Below are positions 46,452 through 55,080 of a DNA stretch of 64,000 bases, piece by piece. Numbering within the stretch: position 1 is the stretch's first letter; each line of letters starts with the position of its first letter. The position numbers were made by a program, and so were the translations under genes. The stretch comes from an uncultured Planktomarina sp. Its GTDB lineage: Bacteria > Pseudomonadota > Alphaproteobacteria > Rhodobacterales > Rhodobacteraceae. A model generated the notes under the pieces. It saw only the letters and a program-made list of their open reading frames with translations. It made no database searches and had not been told where the DNA came from. The stretch is taken from assembly GCA_905182325.1 (NCBI GenBank), contig CAJJBD010000014.1:1-64000 (forward strand), given 5' to 3'.

Positions 46452-47150
46452 CTATCGACGTGTACCTATATACTTCTGTAATGCCAGGGGTGGGTTGGAA
46501 AACAAACTTTTGATTTCTTGGGGCTTATGGGCGTGACCGTCAGCTACTAAGATAGCTTCATCGGCAAACTTGATTGCATCATTAGTATCATGGGTAACCA
46601 TAAGAGCAGTAGCACCAGTCAATTTTAGTATTTTATCTAAAACTTCTAGCATTTCATCCTTTAGTGCTGGGCCTAGGGCCGAAAAAGGTTCATCCAGCAA
46701 AATCAGTGGACGCTTGCGCAATAGAATTCGAGCCAAGCCAACCCGGCCTCGCTGTCCACCTGAAAGATCTCTTGGGTATGCCTCAGCTTTTTCACTTAAA
46801 CCCACTTGATCAAGCGCTTTATCAACAAGTAAAACCTGCTCTTTGGAGAGCCACATGTTCGGATTTAAGCCCAGAGCTACGTTGTCGGCAGCACTTAAAT
46901 GTGGGAATAAATTATGTTCTTGAAAAAGAATGCTCAATGGTCGCTGTCCAGGATGGTTGGACATGGGTTTACCGTCCCAGAGCACCTCACCTGCAGTTGG
47001 CTGCAAAAATCCAGAAATTCCAAGAAGTAGTGTCGATTTTCCTTCACCAGACGGTCCAATAATTGCAACTCTTCCTCCTTTAGAAACACTGAAATCAGCA
47101 GTTAAAGAAAATTTTTCCTGTGTAAAACATACGTTTTTAAGATATAGAAT
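46452..47150 (-). CDS. thiQ: Thiamine ABC transporter ATP-binding protein ThiQ (ATT start)
   Basis: The 233-aa ATPase of the thiamine/TPP importer has Walker A IGPSGEGKSTLLLG, Q-loop LFQEHNLFPHLSA, signature DLSGGQRGRVGLAR, Walker B PLILLDEPFSALGP and H-loop MVTHDTNDAI. The family starts M-L-x-L-x-N-V; here that alignment falls on an ATT codon followed by LYLKNVCF. AAGGAGG lies exactly 8 nt upstream, and no ATG is suitable. Upstream TTG codons (47171, 47201) lack a good ribosome-binding site and would add residues not found in ThiQ. The start overlaps the thiP stop by 14 nt. Confidence 0.85.
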   Translation of the reverse strand: MLYLKNVCFTQEKFSLTADFSVSKGGRVAIIGPSGEGKSTLLLGISGFLQPTAGEVLWDGKPMSNHPGQRPLSILFQEHNLFPHLSAADNVALGLNPNMWLSKEQVLLVDKALDQVGLSEKAEAYPRDLSGGQRGRVGLARILLRKRPLILLDEPFSALGPALKDEMLEVLDKILKLTGATALMVTHDTNDAIKFADEAILVADGHAHKPQEIKSLFSNPPLALQKYIGTRR

Positions 47151-48702
47151 GTCTTCGTCCTCCTTGGTCAAAAATCCAAAATAGAAAGAGGCTCTGCGCA
47201 ACTAGGACTACTGCCACAGCTGCAGCCTGATCCATTCGATATGCTCCCATTAATCGATAAAGCATAAGAGGCAAAGTTTGTAATTCAGGATCTGAAAATA
47301 ACGCAATAACTCCAAAGTCTCCCATTGAGAGCGCAGCCACTAAACCCACCGAAAAACCAATTGGTCGGCGCAATCGTGGAAAAACAATGCGCATCAACCA
47401 AACACCCCGCCCCATGTTTAGGCTCAAGCGCAAATGAAGATAATCATTATAGATTTCACGCACCGCCGGCATCAGAACGCGCAACACAAAAGGCATAGCC
47501 ATCATTGCATTCACAAAGGCTGTTACTGGTATAGCTAGGCTTGCCGGGTGGACGAATGGAAAAATCATTAAAAATAGCCCCGTACCCACAACTAGCGGGC
47601 TGGTAGAAAGACCTAAAATACTAATACCTTCAGCTATTTTTTGAGTGTTAAGCCTGCTGTAGGCAAGAGATAAAGATAGTACTAGAGCAAGACAAATACA
47701 AACCGCTGTCGAAATCAATGCTATCAAAAGAGAAGTTATGCTTGCCGTTAGAACCTGTCCCGGCAGGGTCAAAATATTTCCTAAACCACGAAAAAGAATT
47801 GCAGCAAGCGGTAATATCAAAAAAACTGCAGCACCAGAAATCCAAATTAGGTCTAGTTTACGATGTTTCCAAGCGTCAAATTGCAGTACCAAACGGTCAA
47901 GCCCAATACCCCCCAATTTAGGCAATGGCACAACACACGCTAAAAAGGCCACAGTTACGCAAATACCAAACTGGACAGTAGCTAAGCTAGCGGCCTTTCC
48001 CAAATCAAAATCAAACCGAAACGCTTGATATATTGCAAGTTCAATAGTTGTACCTTTGGGTCCTCCACCTACCGCTAAAGCTACAGTAAAGCTGGTCAGA
48101 CATAACAGAAAAATCAAAACGAACGCACCTGGAATGGCGCCCCTAAGCATTGGCCATTCAATCAGGAGGAATTTAGCCCATGAATTAGAGCCAAGGCTAT
48201 CGGCTACGCGGAACCTCTCTCCAGGTACCGCGCTCCAACCTTGTAGGAGCAAACGTGTCGCTAAAGGTAAATTAAAAAATACATGCGCTAAGATAACACC
48301 AAACGCGCCATATATAGAAATCCTACCCAATCCAAAAAATAAAAGTAACTCACTGATCCAACCAGAGCGACCAAAAACAGCTAATAAACCTAAAACACCA
48401 ACCAGTACTGGAAGAATAAAAGGGGCCCCCAAAAGGGTAATTAGAGCTCTGCGTCCAAAAAAGCTTTGGCGCCAGAGCGCTCGAGAAACTGGGATGGCTA
48501 AACAAACACTCAAAATTGCAGAAACAAGTGCTTGCCAAATTGTAAACCGAATAGCAGAGAAATCAGCCAGCACCAATGTGCCAAACCCATCACCTTTAGA
48601 GGCAACAGCGGCGGCCGTTCCAAAAGAAAATATTAGTAGGGCAAAAATTACTGCCCCACTAAGTATCAATCGTAAAGTTATTGCGATAACGCTGTCTGCC
48701 AC
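47137..48702 (-). CDS. thiP: Thiamine ABC transporter permease ThiP
   Basis: The 521-aa permease has two fused six-helix halves, as in other ThiP/FbpB-like proteins. EAA-type loops are seen near GERFRVADSLGSNSWAKFLLIEWPMLRG and YNDYLHLRLSLNMGRGVWLMRIVFPRLRRP. It starts with GTG 48702 inside the last 25 nt of thiB and ends inside thiQ, so the three genes are translationally linked. It imports thiamine or its phosphates from the periplasm. Confidence 0.92.
   Translation of the reverse strand: MADSVIAITLRLILSGAVIFALLIFSFGTAAAVASKGDGFGTLVLADFSAIRFTIWQALVSAILSVCLAIPVSRALWRQSFFGRRALITLLGAPFILPVLVGVLGLLAVFGRSGWISELLLFFGLGRISIYGAFGVILAHVFFNLPLATRLLLQGWSAVPGERFRVADSLGSNSWAKFLLIEWPMLRGAIPGAFVLIFLLCLTSFTVALAVGGGPKGTTIELAIYQAFRFDFDLGKAASLATVQFGICVTVAFLACVVPLPKLGGIGLDRLVLQFDAWKHRKLDLIWISGAAVFLILPLAAILFRGLGNILTLPGQVLTASITSLLIALISTAVCICLALVLSLSLAYSRLNTQKIAEGISILGLSTSPLVVGTGLFLMIFPFVHPASLAIPVTAFVNAMMAMPFVLRVLMPAVREIYNDYLHLRLSLNMGRGVWLMRIVFPRLRRPIGFSVGLVAALSMGDFGVIALFSDPELQTLPLMLYRLMGAYRMDQAAAVAVVLVAQSLFLFWIFDQGGRRHSIS
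47151..47165 (-). promoter_or_regulatory. Strong Shine-Dalgarno deciding the thiQ ATT start
   Basis: On the minus strand AAGGAGG (47165-47159) is followed by an 8-nt spacer and ATT. This is the best match to the anti-Shine-Dalgarno in the thi genes, sits inside the 3' end of thiP and points to ATT 47150. Confidence 0.7.
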
Positions 48703-49655
48703 TCCAATAGTGCATCCTTACGTAAAGCGGCAGCGTCAGAGGGACTAAATATCAGAGATTTTTTTGTAGAAAGTGCTTTTGGAAAACCCTCAGGCAATCC
48801 AGTCATCGGGGTCACTGCTGGGAACATCCAATTTGTGGTTGGAATTATTTCCTGAAACACATTAGATACCATAAATTTTAAAAATTGGTCGGCCAGCATT
48901 GGCTGATCTGTTGAACTTAGTTTTCCAGCAACTTCAACTTGCATGTAGTGACCTTCATCAAAAACTGCGAATGTTTTTGAATCATCCTGCTCAGCAATAA
49001 TATGGTATGCAGGGGATGTTGTATAAGATAAAACCATATCTGCTTCACCCTCTAAAAACATGCCATAAGCTTCAGACCAACCTGCCGTTACAGTTACGAT
49101 ATTATCATCTAAATCATTCCATATTTCTTGAGCATCCGCTCCATAAGCAGCTTTCACCCACATCAATAAGCCCAAGCCAGGCGTTGACGAACGAGGGTCT
49201 TGAATCACTATTTTCAAATCACTAGCGGCAAGTTCCCTAAAGTTTGTTACTGTCTCTGCACCAACATTTTGTACAAAAGCAAAGTATCCCCAGTCAAAAG
49301 GAGTAAAAAATTTGTCGTCCCATCCACCAGGAACGGCATAATCTGCCACAATTGAGACTGGTTCAAAGAGCCCAGTATCCATAGCGGCGGCCATTAAGTT
49401 TGTATCGATTCCAAGTACGATATCAGCCTCAGACCTAGAACCCTCAAGTTTTACCCGCGACAGTAGCGCGGCTCCATCACCCGCGCCAACCATCTGAAGG
49501 TCACACGCACATTGGGCTTCAAAAGCAGCTTCAACAGCTGGACCTGGGCCCCAATCAGAGACGAAGCTGTCATAGGTGTATACTGTCAGTACAGGGGTAT
49601 CAGCCACTGCCGCGCTTGCCAAAAAAAGTCCTGCAATTAGGGAAAGGTTTCTCAT
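48678..49655 (-). CDS. thiB: Thiamine ABC transporter substrate-binding protein ThiB
   Basis: The 325-aa periplasmic protein has a signal peptide (MRNLSLIAGLFLASAAVA) and the ThiB/PotD-like fold: VLTVYTYDSFVSDWGPGPAVEAAFE, DIVLGIDTNLMAAA, FDWGYFAFVQN, DPRSSTPGLGLLMWV and YTTSPAYHI. It binds thiamine or TPP. ATG 49655 has GGAG 6 nt upstream; the ATG four codons earlier lies on the ribosome-binding site. A TPP riboswitch just upstream controls the operon. Confidence 0.94.
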   Translation of the reverse strand: MRNLSLIAGLFLASAAVADTPVLTVYTYDSFVSDWGPGPAVEAAFEAQCACDLQMVGAGDGAALLSRVKLEGSRSEADIVLGIDTNLMAAAMDTGLFEPVSIVADYAVPGGWDDKFFTPFDWGYFAFVQNVGAETVTNFRELAASDLKIVIQDPRSSTPGLGLLMWVKAAYGADAQEIWNDLDDNIVTVTAGWSEAYGMFLEGEADMVLSYTTSPAYHIIAEQDDSKTFAVFDEGHYMQVEVAGKLSSTDQPMLADQFLKFMVSNVFQEIIPTTNWMFPAVTPMTGLPEGFPKALSTKKSLIFSPSDAAALRKDALLEWQTALSQ

Positions 49656-49699
49656 ATAAATCTCCATGTTGCCGCACGGGGTCAGAGATTGGAGAACCC

Positions 49700-49790
49700 A
49701 AACCTTCCCTCCGCCGGTTCTAGCCGGTTCAGGTTCTACGGGTACGCTAATGCATCTCAGCCAGTCTTGGCTCCCCGAGGTTTCTTCCGA
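49700..49790 (-). promoter_or_regulatory. TPP riboswitch (THI element) upstream of thiBPQ
   Basis: Read on the minus strand, the conserved TPP-aptamer blocks occur in order: CGGGGAGCC, GGCTGAGATGC (the CUGAGA pyrimidine-binding segment), ACCCGTAGAACCTGAACC (GAACCUGA) and GGAGGGAAGG at the 3' end. These form the three-way junction that binds thiamine pyrophosphate. It lies about 45 nt upstream of the thiB start, so TPP most likely blocks thiB translation by masking the ribosome-binding site or ends transcription early. No clear terminator with a T-run is seen in between, favouring translational control. Confidence 0.95.
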
Positions 49791-50007
49791 TTATGCCCTT
49801 CTAAGGAGAAATGCAATCCCCACAGTTTTTATTTTAAGTGAGGGAAGTTACCAGTCCTAAGAAAAATTTATGAACGTTTTTGACACAGATTATATTAAAA
49901 ATATTTGTTGTTTTTTTTCTAAATTCAAAAGTATTTTTGAAGACAAAAGTCTAGCTCTTGCTCCAATGCTCCAGCAACGATATTCCTAACTACAAAGGAG
50001 CCATTAG

Positions 50008-51108
50008 ATGAGCTTAAATACGTTTGGACGTTTGTTTCGTGTTACCACGTGGGGTGAGAGCCACGGAACTGCTTTAGGTGCCACTATTGATGGATGTCCT
50101 CCAGGCATTGAAATAACGGCAGCAAAACTCCAACATTGGTTGGATAAACGCAAACCAGGGCAGAATAAATATACCACTCAGCGGCGGGAATTAGATGAAG
50201 TGGAAATTTTATCTGGTATTTTTGAAGGTAAAACCACAGGCACACCAGTTCAGCTGATGATAAAAAATACCGATCAGCGTTCAAAAGATTATGGTGATAT
50301 TGTTGATAAATTTCGTCCTGGTCATGCAGACATTACATATTGGCAGAAGTATGGGATCCGTGATTATCGTGGGGGGGGCCGAAGCTCAGCTCGAGAAACC
50401 GCTGCAAGAGTTGCTGCTGGTGGTTTGGCACGTGAAGTTATACGGGTTTTGGCCCCATCTGTCCAAATAACAGGGTTTATGTGTCAAATGGGTCCTAATA
50501 AAATTAATCGCCAAGATATGAATTTTGATGAGATCAATAAGAACCCATTTTGGACACCAGATGCTCGTGCAGCAGAAGATTGGTCAGAGTATTTAGACAA
50601 TTTGAGAAAGTCAGGTAGCTCAGTTGGGGCGGTAATTGAGATAATTGCTCAGGGCGTTCCAGCGGGAATCGGAGCGCCAATTTATGGAAAGCTTGATACT
50701 GATTTAGCAGCAGCAATGATGAGTATTAACGCAGTTAAGGGCGTTGAAATTGGGGACGGGATGGCAGTCGCCGAGCTCACAGGTGAGGGGAATGCCGATG
50801 AAATCTCAATGAGTGCCAATGGACCTGAATATAGCTCTAATCACGCAGGTGGCATCTTGGGTGGTATCAGTACAGGTCAAGATTTAGTTGTAAGGTTTGC
50901 AGTCAAGCCAACCTCATCTATTCTTACTACCCGCAAGACGATTACCAAGACGGGTAAAAATTCTAAAATTATTACTAAAGGACGGCATGATCCTTGTGTT
51001 GGAATTAGAGCGGTCCCAGTTGGTGAGGCTATGATGGCGTGTGTAATACTTGACCACTTGCTGTTGCATCGCGGTCAAGTGGGTAAAAATCAGGGCAAAA
51101 TTGGTTAA
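50008..51108 (+). CDS. aroC: Chorismate synthase
   Basis: The FMN-dependent enzyme converts 5-enolpyruvylshikimate 3-phosphate to chorismate. The 366-aa product has [79 protein letters not shown] and the C-terminal [18 protein letters not shown]. All family signatures are present. AAAGGAG lies 11 nt upstream. Stand-alone gene. Confidence 0.98.
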   Translation: MSLNTFGRLFRVTTWGESHGTALGATIDGCPPGIEITAAKLQHWLDKRKPGQNKYTTQRRELDEVEILSGIFEGKTTGTPVQLMIKNTDQRSKDYGDIVDKFRPGHADITYWQKYGIRDYRGGGRSSARETAARVAAGGLAREVIRVLAPSVQITGFMCQMGPNKINRQDMNFDEINKNPFWTPDARAAEDWSEYLDNLRKSGSSVGAVIEIIAQGVPAGIGAPIYGKLDTDLAAAMMSINAVKGVEIGDGMAVAELTGEGNADEISMSANGPEYSSNHAGGILGGISTGQDLVVRFAVKPTSSILTTRKTITKTGKNSKIITKGRHDPCVGIRAVPVGEAMMACVILDHLLLHRGQVGKNQGKIG

Positions 51109-51119
51109 TAGGCCGGAAC

Positions 51120-51551
51120 CTATGGGCGTGGAATTACCAAAAACTTGATATCAAGATGCCCTGCAATTTTAAACTTTAGTGTAACCTCTATTTCATCGCC
51201 AACACGCCAATGCTCGGCAAGACCCATGAACATTACATGATGGCTTCCTGGCTCAAATTCAAGCTGACCTCTAGCCGGAACTTTGACTGCCATCCGATGT
51301 TGCATGGTAGTTAGGCCATCTTTAATCACAGACTCATGAACCATGACACGTGGGAAATTCCCTGTGACACCAATTAAAACGTCCTCAGGGCCTTCATTAA
51401 TTAAGCTCAAATACCCAGCCCCACTTTTCCCATTAGTTGGATAAGCAAAGGCATTCTCTACCATCAAATTATCAAGTCTATAACTCTCCGCCGAAACAGG
51501 GCCACACATAATTAGGAATGTCATTAAGAAGTATTTAATCATAACAGCCAT
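51120..51551 (-). CDS. PCu(A)C-family periplasmic copper chaperone
   Basis: The 143-aa secreted protein has a signal peptide (to about residue 21, CGPVSAE) and the PCu(A)C copper-binding pattern: His in VMVHESVIKDGLTTMQHRM, then HHVMFMGL with H-x-M spacing. Such proteins deliver Cu(I) to the CuA or CuB sites of cytochrome oxidase. ATG 51551 or 51542 is possible; neither has a strong ribosome-binding site. It is convergent with aroC, 11 nt apart. Confidence 0.88.
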   Translation of the reverse strand: MAVMIKYFLMTFLIMCGPVSAESYRLDNLMVENAFAYPTNGKSGAGYLSLINEGPEDVLIGVTGNFPRVMVHESVIKDGLTTMQHRMAVKVPARGQLEFEPGSHHVMFMGLAEHWRVGDEIEVTLKFKIAGHLDIKFLVIPRP

Positions 51552-51637
51552 TTCATTTTAAATCACTAAACCCATATAAACATTATTAACAGAAATCCAA
51601 GGGTTTAGAATGCTGCAACTGCATGCTATCGGATTTT

Positions 51638-53884
51638 ATGGCTAAAGTTCCAACTCAGGCGGATATTCTAAAATGGATCCGCACTCACCCAGAAAAGTCC
51701 TCTAAACGGGACATCGCTAAGGCCTTTAGTATAAAAGGAGATGCGCGTATTGATCTAAAAAAAATACTGCGTGAATTAGCAGATGCAGGCCATATTTCAA
51801 GACGGCGGCAGAAATTTAGTGACCCGGATACGCTACCTCCAGTTTCAGCCTTACAAATGTTGGGACCAGATGACCAAGGCGATATGTTTGCTATTCCGCT
51901 AGAATGGGGAGGTACTGGAACTTTGCCAAAAGTCTTAATGCAGTTTCGCTCTAGTGAACCCGCATTGGGTCAGGGTGACCAAATTTTGGCCCGTTTGACC
52001 CCTGTAGAGAATGAAAAGGGTTATAAATACACTGCTCAATTAATCCGCGCAATTGGTGTCGACCCCAAAAGAGTACTTGGCATTTTTCGTACTGATGCTG
52101 CAGGTGGACGGATTGTGGCCATCGATAAAGGTGCAGGCAAAGAGTGGATTGTTGCTCCTGACTCAATCAACAAAGCGAAAGATGGCGAGTTAGTGGAAGC
52201 CGAGCAGTCAGGCCCAAAAGGTCGACTAGGTCTTCCCCGCGCCCGAGTTATCGCGCGCTTGGGAGACCCATCAGCACCAAGAGCTGTTTCCCTCATTGCT
52301 ATTCACCAACACGGTATTCCAGATTCTTTTCCAGAAAAGGTGATGGAGCAGGCAGATGCAGCTAAAGAAATAAGTGACAAAACTAGAACTGACTTAACTA
52401 ACCTTCCACTAATTACAATTGATCCCGCTGATGCACGAGATCACGATGATGCATGCTGCGCATTAAGGGACGATGATCCCACAAACCCTAATGGATTTTT
52501 ACTATGGGTGGCGATTGCTGATGTTGCCTATTATGTCGTTCCTGGGTCAGCCTTAGATTCTGAAGCGCGACATCGAGGTAATTCAACCTATTTCCCTGAT
52601 CGCGTTGTGCCAATGTTGCCTGATCGTTTATCAGGCGATTTATGTTCCCTGCATGAAGGGGTCACTCGACCCTGTATTGCAGTTGAGATGAAACTGTCCA
52701 GCAACGGCGAAAAAATTTCGCATCGGTTTGTTCGCGGAATGATGCGTTCACCTGCATCTTTATCTTATGAGGAGGCGCAAGCTGCCATAGAAGGTAATCC
52801 ATCAGAGCGGGCTGCCCCCCTGGTAGAAAGTGTTCTGAAGCCCCTATTTGCGGCCTATGATTCTTTAAAAATCGCACGTAATATCCGCCAGCCACTTGAG
52901 TTGGATTTGCCCGAGCGTAAAATAAAATTATCAGATGCTGGAAAAGTTGTATCCATCAATTTCAGTGAACGACTAGATGCCCATCGGTTGATCGAAGAAT
53001 GTATGGTTTTAGCTAATGTCGCGGCAGCAGAAACCTTAATTGAAAAGCAGCAACCACTTTTGTTTCGGGTTCATGAGGAACCCAGCCCAGAAAAACTTGA
53101 GTCACTGCGCGAAACTGCTAAATCAGTTGGATTGGTTATGGCCAAAGGTCAAGTGTTGAAGACCAGGCACCTTAATCAGTTGTTAAAATCAGCAGACGGA
53201 AAAGATGAAGCAGAATTAATTAATATTTCAACATTACGCTCTATGACACAAGCTTACTATAGCCCACAAAATATGTCACACTTTGGTTTGGCTCTTCAGA
53301 ACTATGCACATTTCACATCCCCAATAAGGCGTTATGCAGATCTTTTAGTTCATAGAGGTTTGGTTTCAGCACACGGGTGGGGTAAAGATGGGCTTTCACC
53401 ACAAGACCATGAAACACTAGATGAAACCGCTAAACAGATTAGCGACACTGAACGACGCTCAATGGTGGCGGAGCGAGACACAACAGATCGTTACCTAGCC
53501 AGCTTCATGGCAGAGCGGGTCGGAAACGAATTTTCTGGCCGTATTTCAGGCATAGCTCGCTTTGGTATTTTTGTTAAACTTGATGAAACGGGGGCCGACG
53601 GCTTAGTTCCTATACGCTCATTAGGTCGTGAATATTTTGAGCATGATCCTGAAACCCAAACCCTGCAGGGCACCGAAACTGGTACTTTAATTAGTTTAGG
53701 ACTACGTGCTCTTGTACGCCTCTCTGAGGCTACACCAAACACAGGTGGTATTCTCTTGGAGTTAATAGAATTAGAAGATTCAAAGTTGCAAACAAATCAA
53801 GGAAAACGCAGAAATAGGTATGCAGGTTATAAAAAAGGTTCCCAAAAGGGGAAATCTAGAAAGGTTATTCGAAAGCGGAAATGA
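51638..53884 (+). CDS. rnr: Ribonuclease R
   Basis: The 3'-5' exoribonuclease degrades structured RNA. The 748-aa product has an N-terminal winged-helix region (ADILKWIRTHPEKSSKRDIAKAF), cold-shock domains, the RNB catalytic domain with ITIDPADARDHDDACCA (metal-binding aspartates) and FTSPIRRYADLLVHRGL, a C-terminal S1 domain (GRISGIARFGIFVKLDETGADGLVPI) and a basic tail. ATG 51638 is preferred over 51623. The stop overlaps the next gene by ATGA. Confidence 0.96.
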   Translation: MAKVPTQADILKWIRTHPEKSSKRDIAKAFSIKGDARIDLKKILRELADAGHISRRRQKFSDPDTLPPVSALQMLGPDDQGDMFAIPLEWGGTGTLPKVLMQFRSSEPALGQGDQILARLTPVENEKGYKYTAQLIRAIGVDPKRVLGIFRTDAAGGRIVAIDKGAGKEWIVAPDSINKAKDGELVEAEQSGPKGRLGLPRARVIARLGDPSAPRAVSLIAIHQHGIPDSFPEKVMEQADAAKEISDKTRTDLTNLPLITIDPADARDHDDACCALRDDDPTNPNGFLLWVAIADVAYYVVPGSALDSEARHRGNSTYFPDRVVPMLPDRLSGDLCSLHEGVTRPCIAVEMKLSSNGEKISHRFVRGMMRSPASLSYEEAQAAIEGNPSERAAPLVESVLKPLFAAYDSLKIARNIRQPLELDLPERKIKLSDAGKVVSINFSERLDAHRLIEECMVLANVAAAETLIEKQQPLLFRVHEEPSPEKLESLRETAKSVGLVMAKGQVLKTRHLNQLLKSADGKDEAELINISTLRSMTQAYYSPQNMSHFGLALQNYAHFTSPIRRYADLLVHRGLVSAHGWGKDGLSPQDHETLDETAKQISDTERRSMVAERDTTDRYLASFMAERVGNEFSGRISGIARFGIFVKLDETGADGLVPIRSLGREYFEHDPETQTLQGTETGTLISLGLRALVRLSEATPNTGGILLELIELEDSKLQTNQGKRRNRYAGYKKGSQKGKSRKVIRKRK

Positions 53885-54993
53885 CGTTTGAACACTGGAA
53901 ATCTGATTTTTTAAGACGTGCGGTCATTGGCGGAATTTCGTCTGAATTTGTGGAACAGATTTCTCCATTTTTGAAATTTAATTTAAACTCATCACAAGCC
54001 GATATGGCACAGCCTGAGACCCACAAAACTCTCCAACAATATGTAGAAGTGGCAGTCAGTGAATTGCGAATTGCACAGGGCCAAGCTGCCTTATTAAAGC
54101 AAAAAAAAGTTTTTGATAAAATTGAGTCCAAGTATAAAGTAGATCGTCACATTTTGGTGGCTATTTGGGGGCTAGAGACAAATTACGGCAGCATCTGTGG
54201 AGACGTGCCAGTACTCTCAGCACTGTCTACATTAGCAGCTCAGGGTCGGCGGCAACCAATGTTTGAGGAACAGCTTTTAGCTACCTTTGAGATTATTAGT
54301 CGAGGTTTCAAATTACCTAATCAAATTCTTGGAAGTTGGGCTGGTGCTATGGGTCATACTCAGTTTATGCCAAAGTCTTATATAGATTTTGCAGTATCAG
54401 CTAGCAGTGGCGAACCAGACATCTGGACAGACGATCCAACAGACGCCTTAGCATCAGCAGCTCATTTCTTAATTTGCCATGGCTGGAAACCAACCACCCC
54501 ATGGGGGCAGGTAGCATATTTATCCAAAGATGCTGATTTACTTTTTTTGCGCAAACATCAACCACAGCAGATAAGCAATTGGGAGAGCCCTGGCATCCTG
54601 TCCACAGAGTTTAAACAGGCTAATTATATTGCTCAGTTGATCTTACCCGGTGGAGCTTCATCATTAGGGTTTCTTGTCTCAGAAAATTTTAAAGCTTTGC
54701 TGAGTTACAATAATGCACCAGCGTATGCCATTGCTGTGGGGCACTTGGCAGATAGACTACAAGGAGCTCCTCCTTTAAGGTTTCCACCTGACGGTGACAC
54801 TCATGGATTGAGCCCTTCTGAAATAAAATTTTTACAATCTCAACTAACAAAGTTAGGCTTTGATACAATTGGTGCAGATGGGTTTATTGGACCAAATACG
54901 GAAATAGCCATTGAAGCCTTTCAAGTGACTTATGACTTACCAGTGGATGGGTTTGCCGGCATTTCATTATTAAAAAAATTACAATCACACTAG
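53881..54993 (+). CDS. MltB-like lytic murein transglycosylase, no signal peptide
   Basis: The 370-aa product has the MltB catalytic domain: AIWGLETNYGSICGDVPVLSALSTLA with the catalytic Glu, GSWAGAMGHTQFMPKSYIDFA, and GWKPTTPWGQVAYL. The C-terminus is a peptidoglycan-binding domain (EIKFLQSQLTKLGFDTIGADGFIGPNTE). The family is usually secreted, yet the N-terminus (MTFEHWKSDFLRRAV) lacks a signal peptide or lipobox, and an in-frame TAG eight codons upstream rules out an extension. It overlaps rnr by 4 nt. Confidence 0.9.
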   Translation: MTFEHWKSDFLRRAVIGGISSEFVEQISPFLKFNLNSSQADMAQPETHKTLQQYVEVAVSELRIAQGQAALLKQKKVFDKIESKYKVDRHILVAIWGLETNYGSICGDVPVLSALSTLAAQGRRQPMFEEQLLATFEIISRGFKLPNQILGSWAGAMGHTQFMPKSYIDFAVSASSGEPDIWTDDPTDALASAAHFLICHGWKPTTPWGQVAYLSKDADLLFLRKHQPQQISNWESPGILSTEFKQANYIAQLILPGGASSLGFLVSENFKALLSYNNAPAYAIAVGHLADRLQGAPPLRFPPDGDTHGLSPSEIKFLQSQLTKLGFDTIGADGFIGPNTEIAIEAFQVTYDLPVDGFAGISLLKKLQSH

Positions 54994-55015
54994 GCGCCAG
55001 AGCCACTTTATAGAC

Positions 55016-55035
55016 TTTAAACCAGCTGGTTTAAA
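55016..55035. repeat. Perfect 20-bp palindrome between convergent genes
   Basis: TTTAAACCAG followed by its exact reverse complement CTGGTTTAAA makes a perfect palindrome. It lies between the convergent 3' ends of the transglycosylase gene (54993) and dnaE2 (55081). It could act as a bidirectional terminator (8-bp stem with a 4-nt loop, T-rich flanks) or as a protein site. No long T-run follows on either strand. Confidence 0.6.
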
Positions 55036-55080
55036 TTTATTCGACTGACACTAAAATCCTATATTTAGCCCATCAGGCTG

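Noticed and set aside
48056-48748. A 230-codon open frame on the + strand opposite thiP
   Set aside because: It is antisense to the well-supported thiP gene, has low-complexity Lys/Pro/Ala-rich composition and no recognisable domain; it is a shadow of thiP codon use.
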